NCBI GenBank assembly: GCA_017165825.1
Contig: CM029377.1
Location: 19,860,795-19,924,794, forward strand
Length of the DNA: 64,000 nucleotides
From: Hepsetus odoe
Lineage: Eukaryota; Chordata; Actinopteri; Characiformes; Hepsetidae
Direction of reading: 5' to 3'
Shown here: positions 37,510 to 50,400 of the stretch, in pieces
How the letters are laid out: each line of letters opens with the position of its first letter
Numbering within the stretch: the first letter of the stretch is position 1
Position numbers and translations under genes: made by a program
The notes under the pieces: generated by a model
The model's input: only the letters and a program-made list of their open reading frames with translations
Databases searched by the model: none
What the model was told of the DNA's origin: nothing

Positions 37510-39266
37510 CTTCCAAAAACTGAACATGACCGTTTTGATAGCTTAAAAGAACAATTAAAAGCCCCAACAGGAATTCAAGCAAGACTAGCCTTCTGGATCC
37601 TTTCAGGCATAATTTTTTTTTTTTCTTTTTTTACAAACTGATAGAACATTTTCATTCTGCATTAAAAGACAATGTGATCCTTTACAAAAGTGATGAAAAT
37701 GACAAATGCAATAAAAAAAAAAAAAAAAAAAATCTAAAAAAAGTTCAATCTAATTCTATTTTACCATAAAAATAATTGCTCATTCACAGAACAAATGCAA
37801 ACAGTATAGCAAGTGAGCTACACTGCAAACCGAGTGGCACTAGCCAAACTGAATAACGAACGGGGACCTATAGTAAATGCTTTCATGGCAGCATCACCAA
37901 GCGTCGCTTAGAAAATATTTTATACAAATGACTAATTAGTCATAGTTGTGTTAGTACTGTACACCACGATACAGTACACAGATGCATGCAGCTATATTCA
38001 AGATATGCGGGATTACGTTGCATTGTCTAGTCCTGTTTTCTGACTCAACCAGTCACAAATATGGAAATGGAAAATGACCACGTAGTGACAACTGAGAAGT
38101 CTCAAGGACATGGCAGAAGGACATTAGCCAGCATCATTTTACATCAGATTAACAGTATTTAGTTCAGTTGCAAGACCGACGCACAGGAGGTATAAAAGGC
38201 TTTAACAAACTGAATAAGGTGTTAGATGAGCTTTAAAATAAACCTGCAGAGCTCGACATTTACAGGAGCAGCATCAACATTAATCTAGAACTGCACTAGG
38301 CAACAGTCATGTCTTAAAACATAAAATGCTGACGGTATGCAAATCAAGTCTCCAAACGCAGACCTGAGAAAGGCACAACTGACTGCAATCGACAAGGACA
38401 AGCAAGAATATAACTGCTTTCAGCATCAAGCAATGTGGCTCGAATAGGTAATATTTTAACTTCTGGTTTCACACGCGAAAATTATTTGGTACTTTAAAAA
38501 TGAGTAGCTTCCTAGATACATTTATAGAAATATCTATCCAAGGAAATAATTGATTTGGGTTTAAGCCAGTAGCTAAAATGTCATACAGGCAAGCTACTAA
38601 ACACCACACCAGATGTAAAAGGACAACAAAATTGTTTAAGACCCCTATTAAAATGTACTTTGGAATTTGTATGTAGGTAGGCTCCAGTAGCGGGTGCTCA
38701 GGGCATATTAAACTTGACCAAAACTATTGAACAGGCATTAAAAGTTAACCCTAGCAGATGTTCATTTCCATAAGATGGTATTTTAAACCTCACTTCTGCA
38801 GAAGTAAAAGGTCCACGTGCATGGTACTCAACTTTGATTAATGAAGTGCATGACATCCATTTTGTGTAAACACCAGTCAATTCATAGTTTATAACAGACA
38901 TTAAATTCACAAGCCTTGAGCTCCAGGTATTACCAAAAAAAAAAAAAAAATTCCATACTTATACTTTCTGTATAAAAGAGTGCTCTGATTAAGTGGACAA
39001 GGAAATAAATTAACCGTTCATTATCAAAGCATACAAAGTCCAAGATCAGATTTGGATTCAAGGGTCAAATTGGAATTTTTTTTTTTCTTTTGCTTTACAA
39101 ATAAATGACCAACCCAAGCCTACAGAACAGTACCACACATTTTACACATCAATGGCTTTAGTCAAGGACACCTGCCTTGCATTTATAGTTTGACCAAGAA
39201 CCATTTACACATTTTATACCTTTGACAGTTAACATTGAAGCAGAAAATACCTGATAAGAGTTTATA

Positions 39267-39317
<51 letters not shown>

Positions 39318-40271
39318 GGTGTGGGTGGGTGGTGGTACACACTGAATTGACAGGGTAATTTCCCTTCCAATAGAACTGTCCCAGAAAGGAGAGAGATTGT
39401 TTACTACTAAAGGACTGGAACTGCTTTTTTTTGTTGGATGGCAGCACCATAAGAACATGTCCAGGTTAGAGATCTAAAGTGCACTTCCAAAGTGTAAATG
39501 AAACAAGTCACTGGTGCAAGCAGATCCACCACCCCCAATTCTCAATCACATGGATTGAACATCTTGCCAGGGTAGGAAAATAAATGTGGTGCGGTTTCAC
39601 TTACTGGCCTATAGAGGACATTAGCTCCAGACTAATCAAATATTTAAAGCCTCCTTAGACATGCAAATATGGGAAACCAACAGGACTTTCAGAAAATGCA
39701 TGACTTCCAATAATCAGAAAACTATTAAAAGGTGGGAGACTCAAACAAAAAGGTCACTGATCCAAAAGGTAATGAGTGAATCTGCAACAGGTATACAATT
39801 CTACAGAAGTGTCCCCTGAATCTGAATTAAAGGTGTGGCCTTATAAACTGCTAGCATCTTTGTTTTTTTTTTTGTTTTTTTTTCTTAAAAAAAACAACCC
39901 AAACAAGAGGCAGCAGAACAGTATGCAGAAGATCTGTGTAATTCTACACAGACATACTTTCCTTCCACTCACCCAAGTACTGAGGTGATCAATAGTCTTT
40001 TCCAGTACACCACTCATAATACATCCTAAAGGCCTCTTAAAAGAGAATGATGAAAAGGGAAAGGAAGGAATATCCTGGCACCTAATTGGAAAGCAGCTCC
40101 TCTATGCTTCTGAAGGGGCCACCTCACTTTGGGACTTCCAAATGAAGGCCACGTGTAAGCTGCATTTCTCAATGCAAGTCCATAGTATCCTAGTTTCCTC
40201 AGTAGGACTGAAGACCATCCTACAATATCCTATTTTGGGCCAAAATGGAGTTTCACAAGCCCAAATTGCTC
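37051..40271 (-). other. E2F3 3' untranslated region (predicted)
   Basis: Downstream of the E2F3 stop the first minus-strand AATAAA is at 37056-37051, which implies a 3' UTR of about 3.2 kb. Long 3' UTRs are usual for E2F3 and are known microRNA targets in mammals. The region holds no other gene. It contains homopolymers: 34 A at 37473-37506 and 45 A at 39270-39314 (plus-strand sense). Confidence 0.6.
39270..39314. repeat. Poly-A/poly-T tract, 45 bp
   Basis: An uninterrupted run of 45 A on the + strand, inside the predicted E2F3 3' UTR. In the E2F3 mRNA it would be poly-U. Confidence 0.95.
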
Positions 40272-43200
40272 TCAATTGCACAGGAGGTCATCCAGGTTTG
40301 GAAGCCTGTCTAGGTCATCAAAGAGGTCAGTGATTCCCTCCCTTTCACCCAGGCTCATGAGGTAGTCCTCGCTGAGAGGGGGTGAGCCCAAGCTGATGAA
40401 GGGCCCATCGGCATAAGGGATCTGGTCTTCCGTCTGCTGTAGCAGGCTGGTGTATGGAGACGTGATGGGTGAAAGGTTGGTGACTGTGACTGCAGGGCCG
40501 GAACGACTGGAGCTTCCTTCTGCACAGGGGAATTACAGGGAAAAGTGTTAAACAAACAAACAAACACACATTTAAAAAAGCTCCTGCAGTGGGTAGGGAC
40601 ATTTACCTAAAATAATGGTTGCACCAAGAAATGTTAAAGTTTTAGGAATGATAGCATAAATGGCAACAGGAATGTACAAGACTAGGTTAAATAGTCTTAT
40701 ACAGTAAAACTAACCAACAAACTTGAACACCAAACCTACCATCTAACACCTTCATAAAAGGTGAAGAATTTCCATTCAAGCGCAAGCCTTCATTTTTCAC
40801 CGGACTGTCGGGCGTATTTTCATCTGGACACAGGAAGACATCTATAGGACCCTTTGTACTGGTGAGGTGTACTTGTAAGCCCTGTGGAGAGATGAACAGG
40901 ATTTAATTAGCACATTTATGTAGGATACTTTTATTTATTTATTTTTTTTAATTGCAATTGAAATAAGGGTTAAAACGAAATACTTTGAAAAACTGCACCC
41001 CCAAGCTCGGTGGAATTTGCCGTGATAAATGTAATGAACGAGATCCATTATCCATTGAGAACCTCTGAACTTTTTAGTTTTCATTATTATGATCCTTAGG
41101 TTAGGGTTTACACTCAAGTATATTTACTGGAAGATCACTGGAAGTACCATTATGCAAACAAGGTGGGAGGATAGCATCAACTGACCTCTTGTGAATCAGG
41201 GACCTCTAGCTTGGTCCCAGCAGGTGCTCTGACCACAATGACCGTCTGATCTCTCAGGCTGCGATCCCGGCACAGATCTTGATATGTCACATAAGCGAAC
41301 GTTATGAATGTTAAAGAGCAACACTCCAATTGGGACATTCAGTGGCACATATGATCTTTCTCCTCATTGTTCATCAATCCAACTATGGTCAACTATGAAA
41401 AAAATAAGATGATTTACACACTTTTTGCTAGCTTAGTGTTTTCCCCAACCCTGATCATTAGTGGTTTAAGTGTTTACCACACCCTTTAGAACTATGGAAA
41501 GGGCTGTTGAGGATCTAATGAGTTTCTTCTGCTTTCCTGGGAGCATTGAAAATACTCAACTGTGCAAGATAGTCCACAAGACTTTAAGCATTCTGCCAAA
41601 CACAAACAATTTTAAACAGTTATTGATGGAACGCTGTTAAAACATCTTACAGGTTGGAAGCGATACAACCACATTCTGCGAAAACAATATTACCCAGAAT
41701 TCTCCAATTGTGTTTGTGATCAAAAGAGAAACAGCAGTTTGTCTCATGTGTGATGAATCAATACAGATTTTTTTAAAAGAAAAGTTTGAAAACAAAAAAG
41801 AGACCGCCTTCTTGAGACCGCCTACTTATCCAATAAAAATCCGAAGCTCATGGTTGTGCTCCTACGCCATCATGTGATAAGTGTGGCTCAGCCAGACTGG
41901 GCCATTTTGTGTTATATTTGAATTGAATTTTGTGGTTAGTGGTTGTTTCAAATTGTTGGGTTTGAAACTCCAGGCTCTCTTTCTTCTATCTAAAATTGCA
42001 AATTAATGGATTGTACAATTTCTGGCTTGCTTTTAGCTTTCTTTGCTTTAAAATGTTTGTCTTAAGTTCCCACGCAACAAAGAAATTGGCAAAATGAAAA
42101 ATTCAGACCTTTTTTTCAAAGCCTGCACATTAAAACCCTGCCTTGTATACATCTGAATGAACACAAAACGATTCTATCAGTAGTCGTCTGAGGTACAACC
42201 GTTGCCACCTGACAACACAAACATACTCCATGAATCATAATGCAGCAGCGTTAACAGAGTGCCACACAAACCTGACCCCATTCATACACAAACAGAGTAA
42301 GCATGAAGCATTAGAGTGCTTGAGCATATAAGAAAGGATATTTTTGACCATGAGAAGACTCCGTCATCTGTTTCACCTCCTGGGTGCATCGCTGGATTAA
42401 CTCATCCAGTCGGCGCTCTTCCTGCACCAGCTGAGCCACTTCACTGCTAAGAGTTTGCTTCTGGGTCAAAGCCCCACCCACCTCTGATAAGTTACACCCC
42501 CTAAGGCATAGAGATAGAAATAGTTAACACATGCATCCATGCAGAAAAACACACCAAAAAAAAAAAAAGCATGAAGGTTAGCTTGATCAATCCACTCCAT
42601 ACTGCAGATATTACATGTGTGATAGTATAAAACCTCAGAATATAAAGAGCAACACCAGAATGTTACAATTTTTTTTATTATTATTATTATTTTTTTTTTA
42701 ACATGGAACAATTTATCAAGATCCCTTAACTCCAAAGCAGATGTGGGAGCAAACAGTGATTGTGTAAGCAATGCCTTAGAGCAAGTAAACCGTATGACAA
42801 AGACTATTTGTTATTTTACTTTATTTATTTTTGAGCTATTTTTAATTACAAAATTATCAACTTTTTAAAATCACCTTATTTTGAACAACTTAAGTGCAGT
42901 TATTTCAATGAAAATCATTCCTCAAATATATAAATGTAAATAAGGTTTTAATACATTCACAAAAACTGAATTCAAAAGTGAAGAAAACAAATCATCTTTA
43001 GGTTAGAACTAGAAACAATAAACATGAAGTGTCGTTGGCAAGAAAGTGGGTTCTCTTTGTACTATGCAGATTCCTGGTCAGGATGTTTCTACAGTTGGAG
43101 CAGATGTAGGTGAAAGAGGTAAAGGTGAAAGTGAAAGTGACAACCCTTGTCATTGCGAGGTCACGGCACAGCACAGCACACATGAACCACAACGAAATTT

Positions 43201-43434
43201 GACCTCTGCATTTAACCCATACACACTCAAACCCGTGCAGCAGTGGGCAGCTATTGAAAGCACCCGGGGAGCAGTGACGGGGACGGCACCTTGCTCAAGG
43301 GTACCTCAGGGCAACCTATCGGGAAGGGGTTTGAACCCCTGATCCTCCGATCAACGCCCTAACCGCTAGGCCACCACTGCCCTGCTTTGAAAAAGGAAAA
43401 AGAAAATAATGTGTGTGTAATATATATATATATA

Positions 43435-43470
<36 letters not shown>

Positions 43471-46400
43471 CTGTGCAAAAGTTTTAGGCAGGTGTGGAAA
43501 AAATGCTGTAAACTAAGAATGCTTTCAGAAATATAAATAATGATTGTTTTTTTTTATCAGTTTACAAAATGCAAAGTGAGCGACCAAAAGAAAAATCTAA
43601 ATCAAATCAATATCTGGTGTTACTACCTTTTGCCTTCAAACCAGCATCAGTTCTTCTGGCCCCACAGAGCCCTGATCTCAACATCATCCAGTGTGTCTGG
43701 ATTACATGAAGAGACAGAAGGATGTGAGGAAGCTACATCCACAGAAGATCTGTGCTTAGTTCTCCAAGATGTCTGGAACAGCATACCAGCCGAGTTCCTT
43801 CAAAAACTGTGTGCAAGTGTACCTAGAAGAACTGATGCTGTTCTGAAGGCAAAGGGTGGTCACACCAAATATTGATCTGATTTAGATTCTCTTTTGTTCA
43901 TTCACTGCATTGTGTTGATTGATGAAAATAATTCCATTTTTGAAAGCATTTTGTTTACAGCATATTTTCTGCCTAAAACTTTTGCACAGTACTGTATGTA
44001 TTTTTTTTTATATATGTATATATTATACACACACACACACACACTATTGATCAGGATGCCCACCCCAATAGTAAAGTTCTTACACGTATGAGTGTTCTAA
44101 TACCAGTGAAACACTAAACTGAAAATTTGCCCATCTTCAACCTTCCAAAGTATTAAATCATTGCCTGTTATGTCACTCATCGCACCAAGGCTTACGACAG
44201 GCTGTTTATGAACTGAGGAAAATGTCTGAGGTACGTTTATCCACCTAAATTCTATATTTGCTTTGCTTTTCCCATGGTCTGTATTAAATGTGCATAAAGT
44301 AAAATGATAAGAAAATACTCCGACAGTATTATCATCAATGAAGTCTTCATCACGATGGATCACTATCATTTCATCACCCAGGCCTAGTTGGGAGTATTTA
44401 CTTTTGTTTTGCATCAATTCCTATTCCAGCATTCTTCAAGTTAGAAGCAATTAACAGGTTTTGCTGGAAAATTACTGAAAACTGTTACTGACTGCTTGCA
44501 GCAATAACAGCTTCTAAGCACGTTAGGATCACAGCCCATAAGTTGGCTGCATTTTAACCTGCCCAGAAAGGTCACTTAGCTAATGGAGGTCTTGAACTGA
44601 TCTAAAAATTACTTTCAAATTGTTCTTCTACCAGGTATGGATCAGTATTACCCATTTCCTTTATATATCTTTAATAGTACAGTTACATTCTAGAGGCTGG
44701 CATTGTATCAATTTAGGCTAGTAACATTGCTACTAAAGTTAGTTCTACTGCCCAGCTTCAAAAGCCATATTTTTGGATGTTTTATCAGTGCTACCACAGA
44801 AACCAACCATTCTGTATGCATGAAGCAAGCATACAAGATACAGTCAAGTCAGATTACCACAGGCAGGAAAGCAGCACTCAAGATACTTCCTGTGTGCATG
44901 GGAGCAGAACAGTCATGTGTAGAACATGCAAGGTCCTTCTGTCAGTGTTTTTTGCAGCTACAACTGAAGATGGTCAGCAAATATACCAAGTTCACAGATC
45001 TGCAGTAAAACCAGTGTGTAGCTGACTAGTGCTAGAGAAACGAGTAGATATAAACACACACAAATGCCTCCTCAGGCCTAAAACCAGCCATAACATTAAA
45101 AATACATGCCTAATATCGTCACGATCCCACTCAACTCAAAGCTTTGACTAGTCAAGGCAGATGCCAACAATAACTCTGAAGGTATGTCTCATATCAGGCA
45201 CCAAGGAGTTAGCAGCAGATCTTATGTTTTCCAGGTCAGGGCCTTCATCGACTGGACTGGGTTGTCCAACACACCCTACAGATGGTCAATCAGATTGAAA
45301 TGTAGGGATTTGGGGGATACGATTCTTTCTAACATGAACCATTTCTGGACAATTTATCCAGTGTAGCAGTGGGAGTATGATGTTGCTGAAAGGGGCCACC
45401 TGACATAAGGAAATGCTGTTGCCATGAAGGAGCGTATTCGGTCAATGTTCAGGTAAGCAGCAAGTGTCAAATTTGCATCTGGATGAATGCCAGAACCTCA
45501 GGATTCCCAGCGGAACACTGACCAGAGCAGTACTGGCATTTCTTCTTTCCATGGTTCAGCTTTATTACAGCCAGCATTTCTTTAGCAAAGCAGGACTTTG
45601 TAACAAACAGGCTTGCCTTATCTGTCTACCTACATCAGAGCGTCTCTGGCACCTATTTTTGGCAACCTTTAACCCATGTCCTTCCTTGGTACACTTGTCA
45701 GGTATTAACCACCGAGTACCAGGAACACAAAGAGACATGTTTTGGAGAAGTACTGACTTTCAGCCATCACAATTTGGCACTGGTCAAATTCACTTGGATA
45801 CTTTTTGCTGCTTCTGTGATCCAATATATCCCACCCCTTGGTAGCTGCCATTGTTTCAGTGGTGGTCTAGTGGTTCAGGGCTAGGCTCAGGGACCGGAAG
45901 GTCGTGGGTTCGAATCCCAGACCAGTAGGTTGCCCTGAGGTACCCTTGAGCAAGGTACCGTCCCCACACGCCTCCCTGGGCACTTTAAACATCTGCGCCC
46001 TGTTACATGTTTGTATGGATAAAAAGCAGAGACTGCATTTCATCATTTCACCGTGTGCCGTGTTTCTCGTTAACAGTCTCTTTCACTTCAACATTTTTTG
46101 GTGTAAAGGCTTGTGGCTGTTCAGATCACTAAGGATTAGAAAATTCCAAACATTTAGAAGTGAAAACAAAAAGTGAAAGTGACAACCCTTGTCATTGCGA
46201 GGTCACAGCACAGCACACAGTGAACCACAACGAAATTGAACCTCTGCATTTAACCCATGCATAACACCGTGCAGCAGTGGGCAGCTATTGAATGCGCCCA
46301 GGGAGCAGTGATGGGGACGGTACCTTGCTGAAGGGTACCTCGGGGCAACCTACTGGAGAGGGAATCAAACCCACAATCTTCTGATGCGGGGGCAACTCCC

Positions 46401-49400
46401 AAACCACTAGGCCACCGCTGCCCCTAATTTCATTAGCCACTTAAGCACAGCTTCTGTAGTAAAATAAATATGGTACATACATCCATTGTATGTTGTTTTT
46501 AGATTTCTTCTTGATCAAATGCACACCCTCCAGCACATTGGTGATATCGTAGAGTCTTCTCTTCTGAACATTGAGGACTTCAGCAGCCTGGTTTAGGTCC
46601 ACCACCCCATCAGTAGACTGGCCTAAAAGCTGCACGAACTTCTTCGTCAGGAGGCCAAGAGAAGTATCATAGCGGGTCTTCTCTGATGGAGACTTTGGAG
46701 CTACATGAAGAGTGTTGAGAAGGAAAGCAAAAAAGAAACCCTGGTTAAAACTCAGGAAATCAAGCCAGTACTAAAGTGCTAAAAAATAAGGAAAAACGTG
46801 ATTTTTGCTGTGGAACCAATTTGTCCATAGATTTTCTGTCTTTATATAAAATACTTTGTTCTTTTAATGCTAGGACGAATTAGAATGCTCAAATTCAGTC
46901 GTAAACATGCTACAACAGCCCAGTCCAAAATTGCTTCTATTCTAAAACAAGTTTTCAAGTGGGCAAGTTGAGGCATGAGCACATGAGTTCCCCATTCATA
47001 ATTGTTTCTTACTTTTGTTGCCCTTTAGCACAGCTAAAGGCGCTCCATTTTGCGTCTTAGGAGTTTTGGCTACTTCGGTCGTATACAAGTGGTCTGCATC
47101 ATCCAGGGCCAAGCGTCTCTTTGCCTGTGAAGGGCATTCAGTACACAATCAGCACATAGCTGGAGAAAAGCGACCTGAATCAGATGGTGTACATTACATG
47201 ATCTAGATGCACAAAAAAGCAGCCAGATTGAAGGACACATTACGTTACGAGTTTTATGTCGCGCGACTTAATGTTGGTCATTTCCCATAAACGGATGAAA
47301 ACTTCAGTGGTTGCTTTGCATGCACAATTTTTTTCCGGAGCACTAATGCATTTATGCAGAGATTTTAGCATCGTGCCATACAAACAGCTCGGCAAAGAGG
47401 CAAAATTGGACTACGACGATTAATTTTTTTAAAGGAAAGATTACTCTGAACATTACGCTGAGAAAAGATTACAGCATTTCTGACTAGCAAATACACAAAC
47501 ACCAAACTGACAGGAAAACCAGCACCAAAAATACTGATTCTGAGCAGGCTGTGGTGAAGTCAGGGGAGCCAGAAGGTAAGAAAGTTGCAATACAAAATGA
47601 GAGCTTAAGCTCTAGAGCTAGAGCCATTCGTCAAAACCTTAAACACAATTTTCTGCAGAAAATGTAATTATGGAAAGGATGTCGTATCAATTTGATGAAA
47701 GCAAGCGACTGGGGAAAAAACATCTTTTCTCCATTCATTTTATTGTTTTTCCATTTGTTGGGACAGGACTGATGAGGACATGTTAAAAGATGCAAATAAA
47801 CTGTTCCACTGTAATGAATGACTTGCTGGATAACTTTTCCAACAGGCTTCTTGACTGAATTAAATAATATGTAAGTAAGTAAACAAACAAATAAATAAAT
47901 CTCTTCATGCACTGCACTAGACGTTTGCACGTGCAGGGGGACATCCGCAAAAGGAGTCCACATTACAGAATACCTTTTGTAAATCAATCATGCTTGCTGC
48001 TGCCAAAAGATATACCTCATCTCATCACTGAGCACTCTTTTTTTCTGCTCCATCACATTGACTCTAGATAACAGAGCCCTTGTTGAGCAGCACTAGGCGG
48101 GCCGGGGCAGGAAAAACAAAAACGTGCTCAGGAAATGCATTGGGGGGGGAGGGAGTCCATTAATTATTTCATGTCTTCATTAGCATTAAAACGTCAAGCT
48201 AAAGATAAATAAATAAATTTATAAAAAAAAAATAATAATATCACACTGCATCAAACTACACCAAGTCGAACAGTCAGACTCGGATGTGCAGTTCCAGGCT
48301 CGCCGTGACACTTGTCTAGAAAAGTCTGTGTTTATTTGTCCATTTTTGACCCAGGAAGTGTATAGCCCTAGTATTTTTAGATGCCTGTGAAGGAAATTTA
48401 CATCTGAACACTTAATATTGGTTTGACAGGGTCTTTCGGTTGGTGATTACACCTGTTTCCCTCATTCTGGAGCATCAATTTACAAAATGCAAAGTGAGCA
48501 AACAAAAGAAAAATCTCAATCAAATCAATATTTGGTGTTTCTACCTTTTGCCTTCAAACCAGCATCAGTTCTTCTAGGTACACTTGCACAAAGTCAGGGA
48601 TTCTGTAGGATTATAGTCGGTGTCTGATCAACCAGTTTTACCAATCAGGTGCTGATGATCATCAATGTCACACGGAGGTTGAAACACAGTCATGTTTGGA
48701 ACGACCGACCAGCCGAGTTCCTTCAAAAACTGTGTGCAAGTGTACCTAGAAGAACTGATGCTGTTTTGAAGGCAAAGGTGGTCACACCAAATATTGATCT
48801 GATTTAGATTCTCTTTTGTTCATTCACCGCATTTTGTTGATTGATGAAAATAAATGATCAACACTTCCATTTCTGAAAGCATTCTTTGTTTACAGTATTT
48901 TTTCCCCCACACCTGCCTAAAAAAACTTTTGCACAGTACTGTATATATGTACACAATATATACACACATATGATGGCTTAAGATCACTGATCACTTTTCT
49001 GATCACTCCTGTTTCAAACTAGAAAGCTGTCAGAAGGTTGCAAAGAGGCCTTCTAGAAAAAAAAAAAAAAAAGTCTCACTTGCATTTGATCATGAAAGCC
49101 TCAAAACAGGCCACAACGTGGAGTCTGCCGAGCGGTGAGGAAGGCAGAGGAGAGAAGCCCTTTAAGAAGATTAGCTCCACTGGCAAAGAACACACACCAC
49201 AGAAGAGCAGATCCATTTTCTCTGCCGAGCACCCTTCCCCCTCCGAACAACAAGAGACGGAGGCCTGGCGCTCTCTCCCAGCCATAAACACACTCACTTC
49301 GTTTCGGGTGAGAAACAAAATAACTAAATAAATAAATAAAAGCTCCACCAACTAACTGACCTTCTCCCCACGTGCCCGTGGTGGACCGTGCAGCAGAACT

Positions 49401-49886
49401 AAACAGGTGTCAGGGACTCGAACACCGTCCTGTTCGCTGACTTTCTGGGGGGAGAAAGTTGGGAAGAAGTTTGCTGTGGATGTTCTGTGCTGCGAGGCTA
49501 AGAAGCCGAGCTATATTAACGTCCTGCTAGGCTGCTAGCGAGCCACTTAGCTTTAGCATTCGGCCAGCGAACATGGGTGCGCGCAGAAAGTGCATGTTAT
49601 TTATTGGCGTTTTTACCGGAGGGCGTCCCAGGGCAGGTCGAGGTCCGGCTCCGCTGTTCCCGTGCGGGGTTGTGTACAGACTGGCAGCCGGGGGCTCGGA
49701 CAGACACACGGTGGGGGTCTGGGAGATACCCGGCGGTGGGGAGATTATTTGGATATAGGCTGTGGTGGGGAGATGAGAGGTCAGGCGGTCAGACAAGGCC
49801 GTCAAAACTGCGTTTTTGTCCAGCGAAGAGCCACCAACCCCTGCAATTATGACTTTCTCCGGGGCTGATGAGATCCCTCTTCTCAT
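40272..49886 (-). CDS. E2F3: Transcription factor E2F3
   Basis: Seven minus-strand exons join in frame: 49886-49617, 47124-47013, 46700-46481, 42500-42342, 41300-41186, 40881-40740 and 40519-40272 (TGA stop); 1266 bases, 421 residues (human E2F3a 465). E2F3 pairs with DP proteins, binds TTTSSCGC sites and drives S-phase genes under Rb control. In order: N-terminus MRRGISSAPEK with AYIQI and SLYTTPHG, typical of E2F3a; the cyclin A-binding segment PPAKRRLAL; the winged-helix DNA-binding domain (TRYDTSLGLLTKKFVQLL, QKRRLYDITNVLEGVHLI); the leucine-zipper/marked box (AYVTYQDL, DQTVIVVRAPAGTKLEVP); and the Rb-binding C-terminus (SEDYLMSLGEREGITDLFD). All introns are GT-AG except the fourth, an AT-AC intron. 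Introns hold SINEs and Tc1 debris. Confidence 0.96.
41301..42341 (-). other. U12-type AT-AC intron of E2F3
   Basis: No GT-AG pair joins the flanking exons in frame. On the minus strand the donor reads ATATCCTTT, the canonical U12 AT-AC 5' splice site. The acceptor ends in AC, with a branch-like CTCTTTAAC 11 nt upstream of the junction. Using them gives GQK|FAYVTYQ, which aligns residue for residue with other E2Fs. Minor-spliceosome introns are known in E2F family genes. Confidence 0.88.
43116..43385 (-). mobile_element. tRNA-derived SINE
   Basis: Reverse copy in E2F3 intron 3: 'cattgcgaggtcacggcacagcacagcac' tail side, body 'gcaccttgctcaagggtacctcagggcaacc', head complement 'ctaaccgctaggccaccactgccc'. 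A (TA)n(CA)n microsatellite follows at 43420-43470. Confidence 0.85.
43420..43470. repeat. (TA)n(CA)n compound microsatellite
   Basis: A TA run from about 43420 passes into a CA run up to 43470, where it abuts and replaces the left end of the next Tc1-derived element. Confidence 0.9.
43471..43997 (+). mobile_element. Tc1-derived short element, copy 3
   Basis: Left end truncated in the microsatellite (starts CTGTGCAAAAGTTTTAGGC), right end complete. The interior again carries the transposase tail (SSSVSGLHEETE in the shifted frame, then LVLQDVWNSIPAEFLQ and KAKGGHTKY). In E2F3 intron 3. Confidence 0.8.
45190..45850 (-). mobile_element. Tc1/mariner remnant, internally deleted
   Basis: Minus-strand copy recognised by 'caccatttctggacaatt'-like and 'gaaaggggccacctgac' blocks, by 'gccatcacaatttggcactggtcaaa' and by the end 'atatcccaccccttgg', all typical of a widespread fish Tc1-type transposon read in reverse. 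Coding capacity is lost. Located in E2F3 intron 3. The upstream limit is uncertain. Confidence 0.6.
45857..46078 (+). mobile_element. tRNA-derived SINE
   Basis: Head 'cagtggtggtctagtggttcaggg', box B 'gggttcgaatccc', body 'ccctgaggtacccttgagcaaggtaccgtcc'. In E2F3 intron 3. Confidence 0.85.
46172..46425 (-). mobile_element. tRNA-derived SINE
   Basis: Full-length reverse copy: 'gtgaaagtgacaacccttgtcattgcgaggtcac' to 'accactaggccaccgctgcccc'. It ends 56 bp from E2F3 exon 3. It forms an inverted pair with the + copy 94 bp away. Confidence 0.88.
48475..48945 (+). mobile_element. Tc1-derived short element, copy 4
   Basis: 5'-truncated copy ('tttacaaaatgcaaagtgagc...') with the same alternative middle as copy 1 and a complete right end. 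In E2F3 intron 1. Confidence 0.8.
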
Positions 49887-50400
49887 CGTCGTGGACTCGA
49901 GTATGGGGGCCGTCCTTTTGTCCCTCCTTGACTTTGAGGCTTTTTTGGTGCGTACACGCCGCGCTTATATCATCAATATCGGTCTGGAATCAAAGAGGAG
50001 ACCCTTAACTATCGATATGGCCACGTTTGGGGTTATATTAGTCCCGCTGGAGCGCAGATGGCTTGGATTTAAAAGCGGAGTCGAAGCGCTGCACAGCTCG
50101 CTGGAAAATGGCTCCAGGAAGCTGACAATGAATGAGGGGGGATGCAGTTTTACCCGCGAAAGAAGCTCGCGCGAAACTCAGAATTCCCGCGAAGATTTTT
50201 AAACCGAATTTGCATACGCGCACGGATTGGTCGCTCCCGCGGCTCAAAACCACGCCTCTACGCAAAAAAAAAAAAAAAACACAACAACTTGGCGCTACAT
50301 GTCAGATGCGCCAATGGAAAGCGCCACGCGCAGGGTGAGAGTCTCTGATTGGTCGTGAGGGAAGCATGTGCAGTGACGTCACAAAAGCTGGACCGCAACT
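49887..50400 (-). promoter_or_regulatory. E2F3 promoter, CpG island with E2F-type sites
   Basis: CpG-rich sequence upstream of the E2F3 start. Three E2F-like elements are clustered: CCCGCGAAA at 50153-50161, CGCGCGAAAC at 50168-50177 and TTCCCGCGAA at 50184-50193. A perfect octamer ATTTGCAT lies at 50208-50215 and inverted CCAAT boxes (ATTGG) lie near 50225 and 50348. Known biology: mammalian E2F3a promoters are autoregulated through E2F sites. The exact start site is not determined. A + strand open frame across this region is a CpG-island shadow. Confidence 0.7.

Noticed and set aside
39158..39458. Poly-Phe reading frames on the minus strand
   Set aside because: They are only translations of the 45-bp poly-A/T tract.
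41321..41327. GT-AG acceptor (GGAG) considered for the E2F3 marked-box exon
   Set aside because: It puts extra non-conserved residues before AYVTYQ and cannot be joined in frame to the preceding exon; the AT-AC pair fits exactly.
49816..50202. Plus-strand 128-residue frame over the E2F3 promoter
   Set aside because: Lies antisense to E2F3 exon 1 and in its CpG island; no splice partner or homology.
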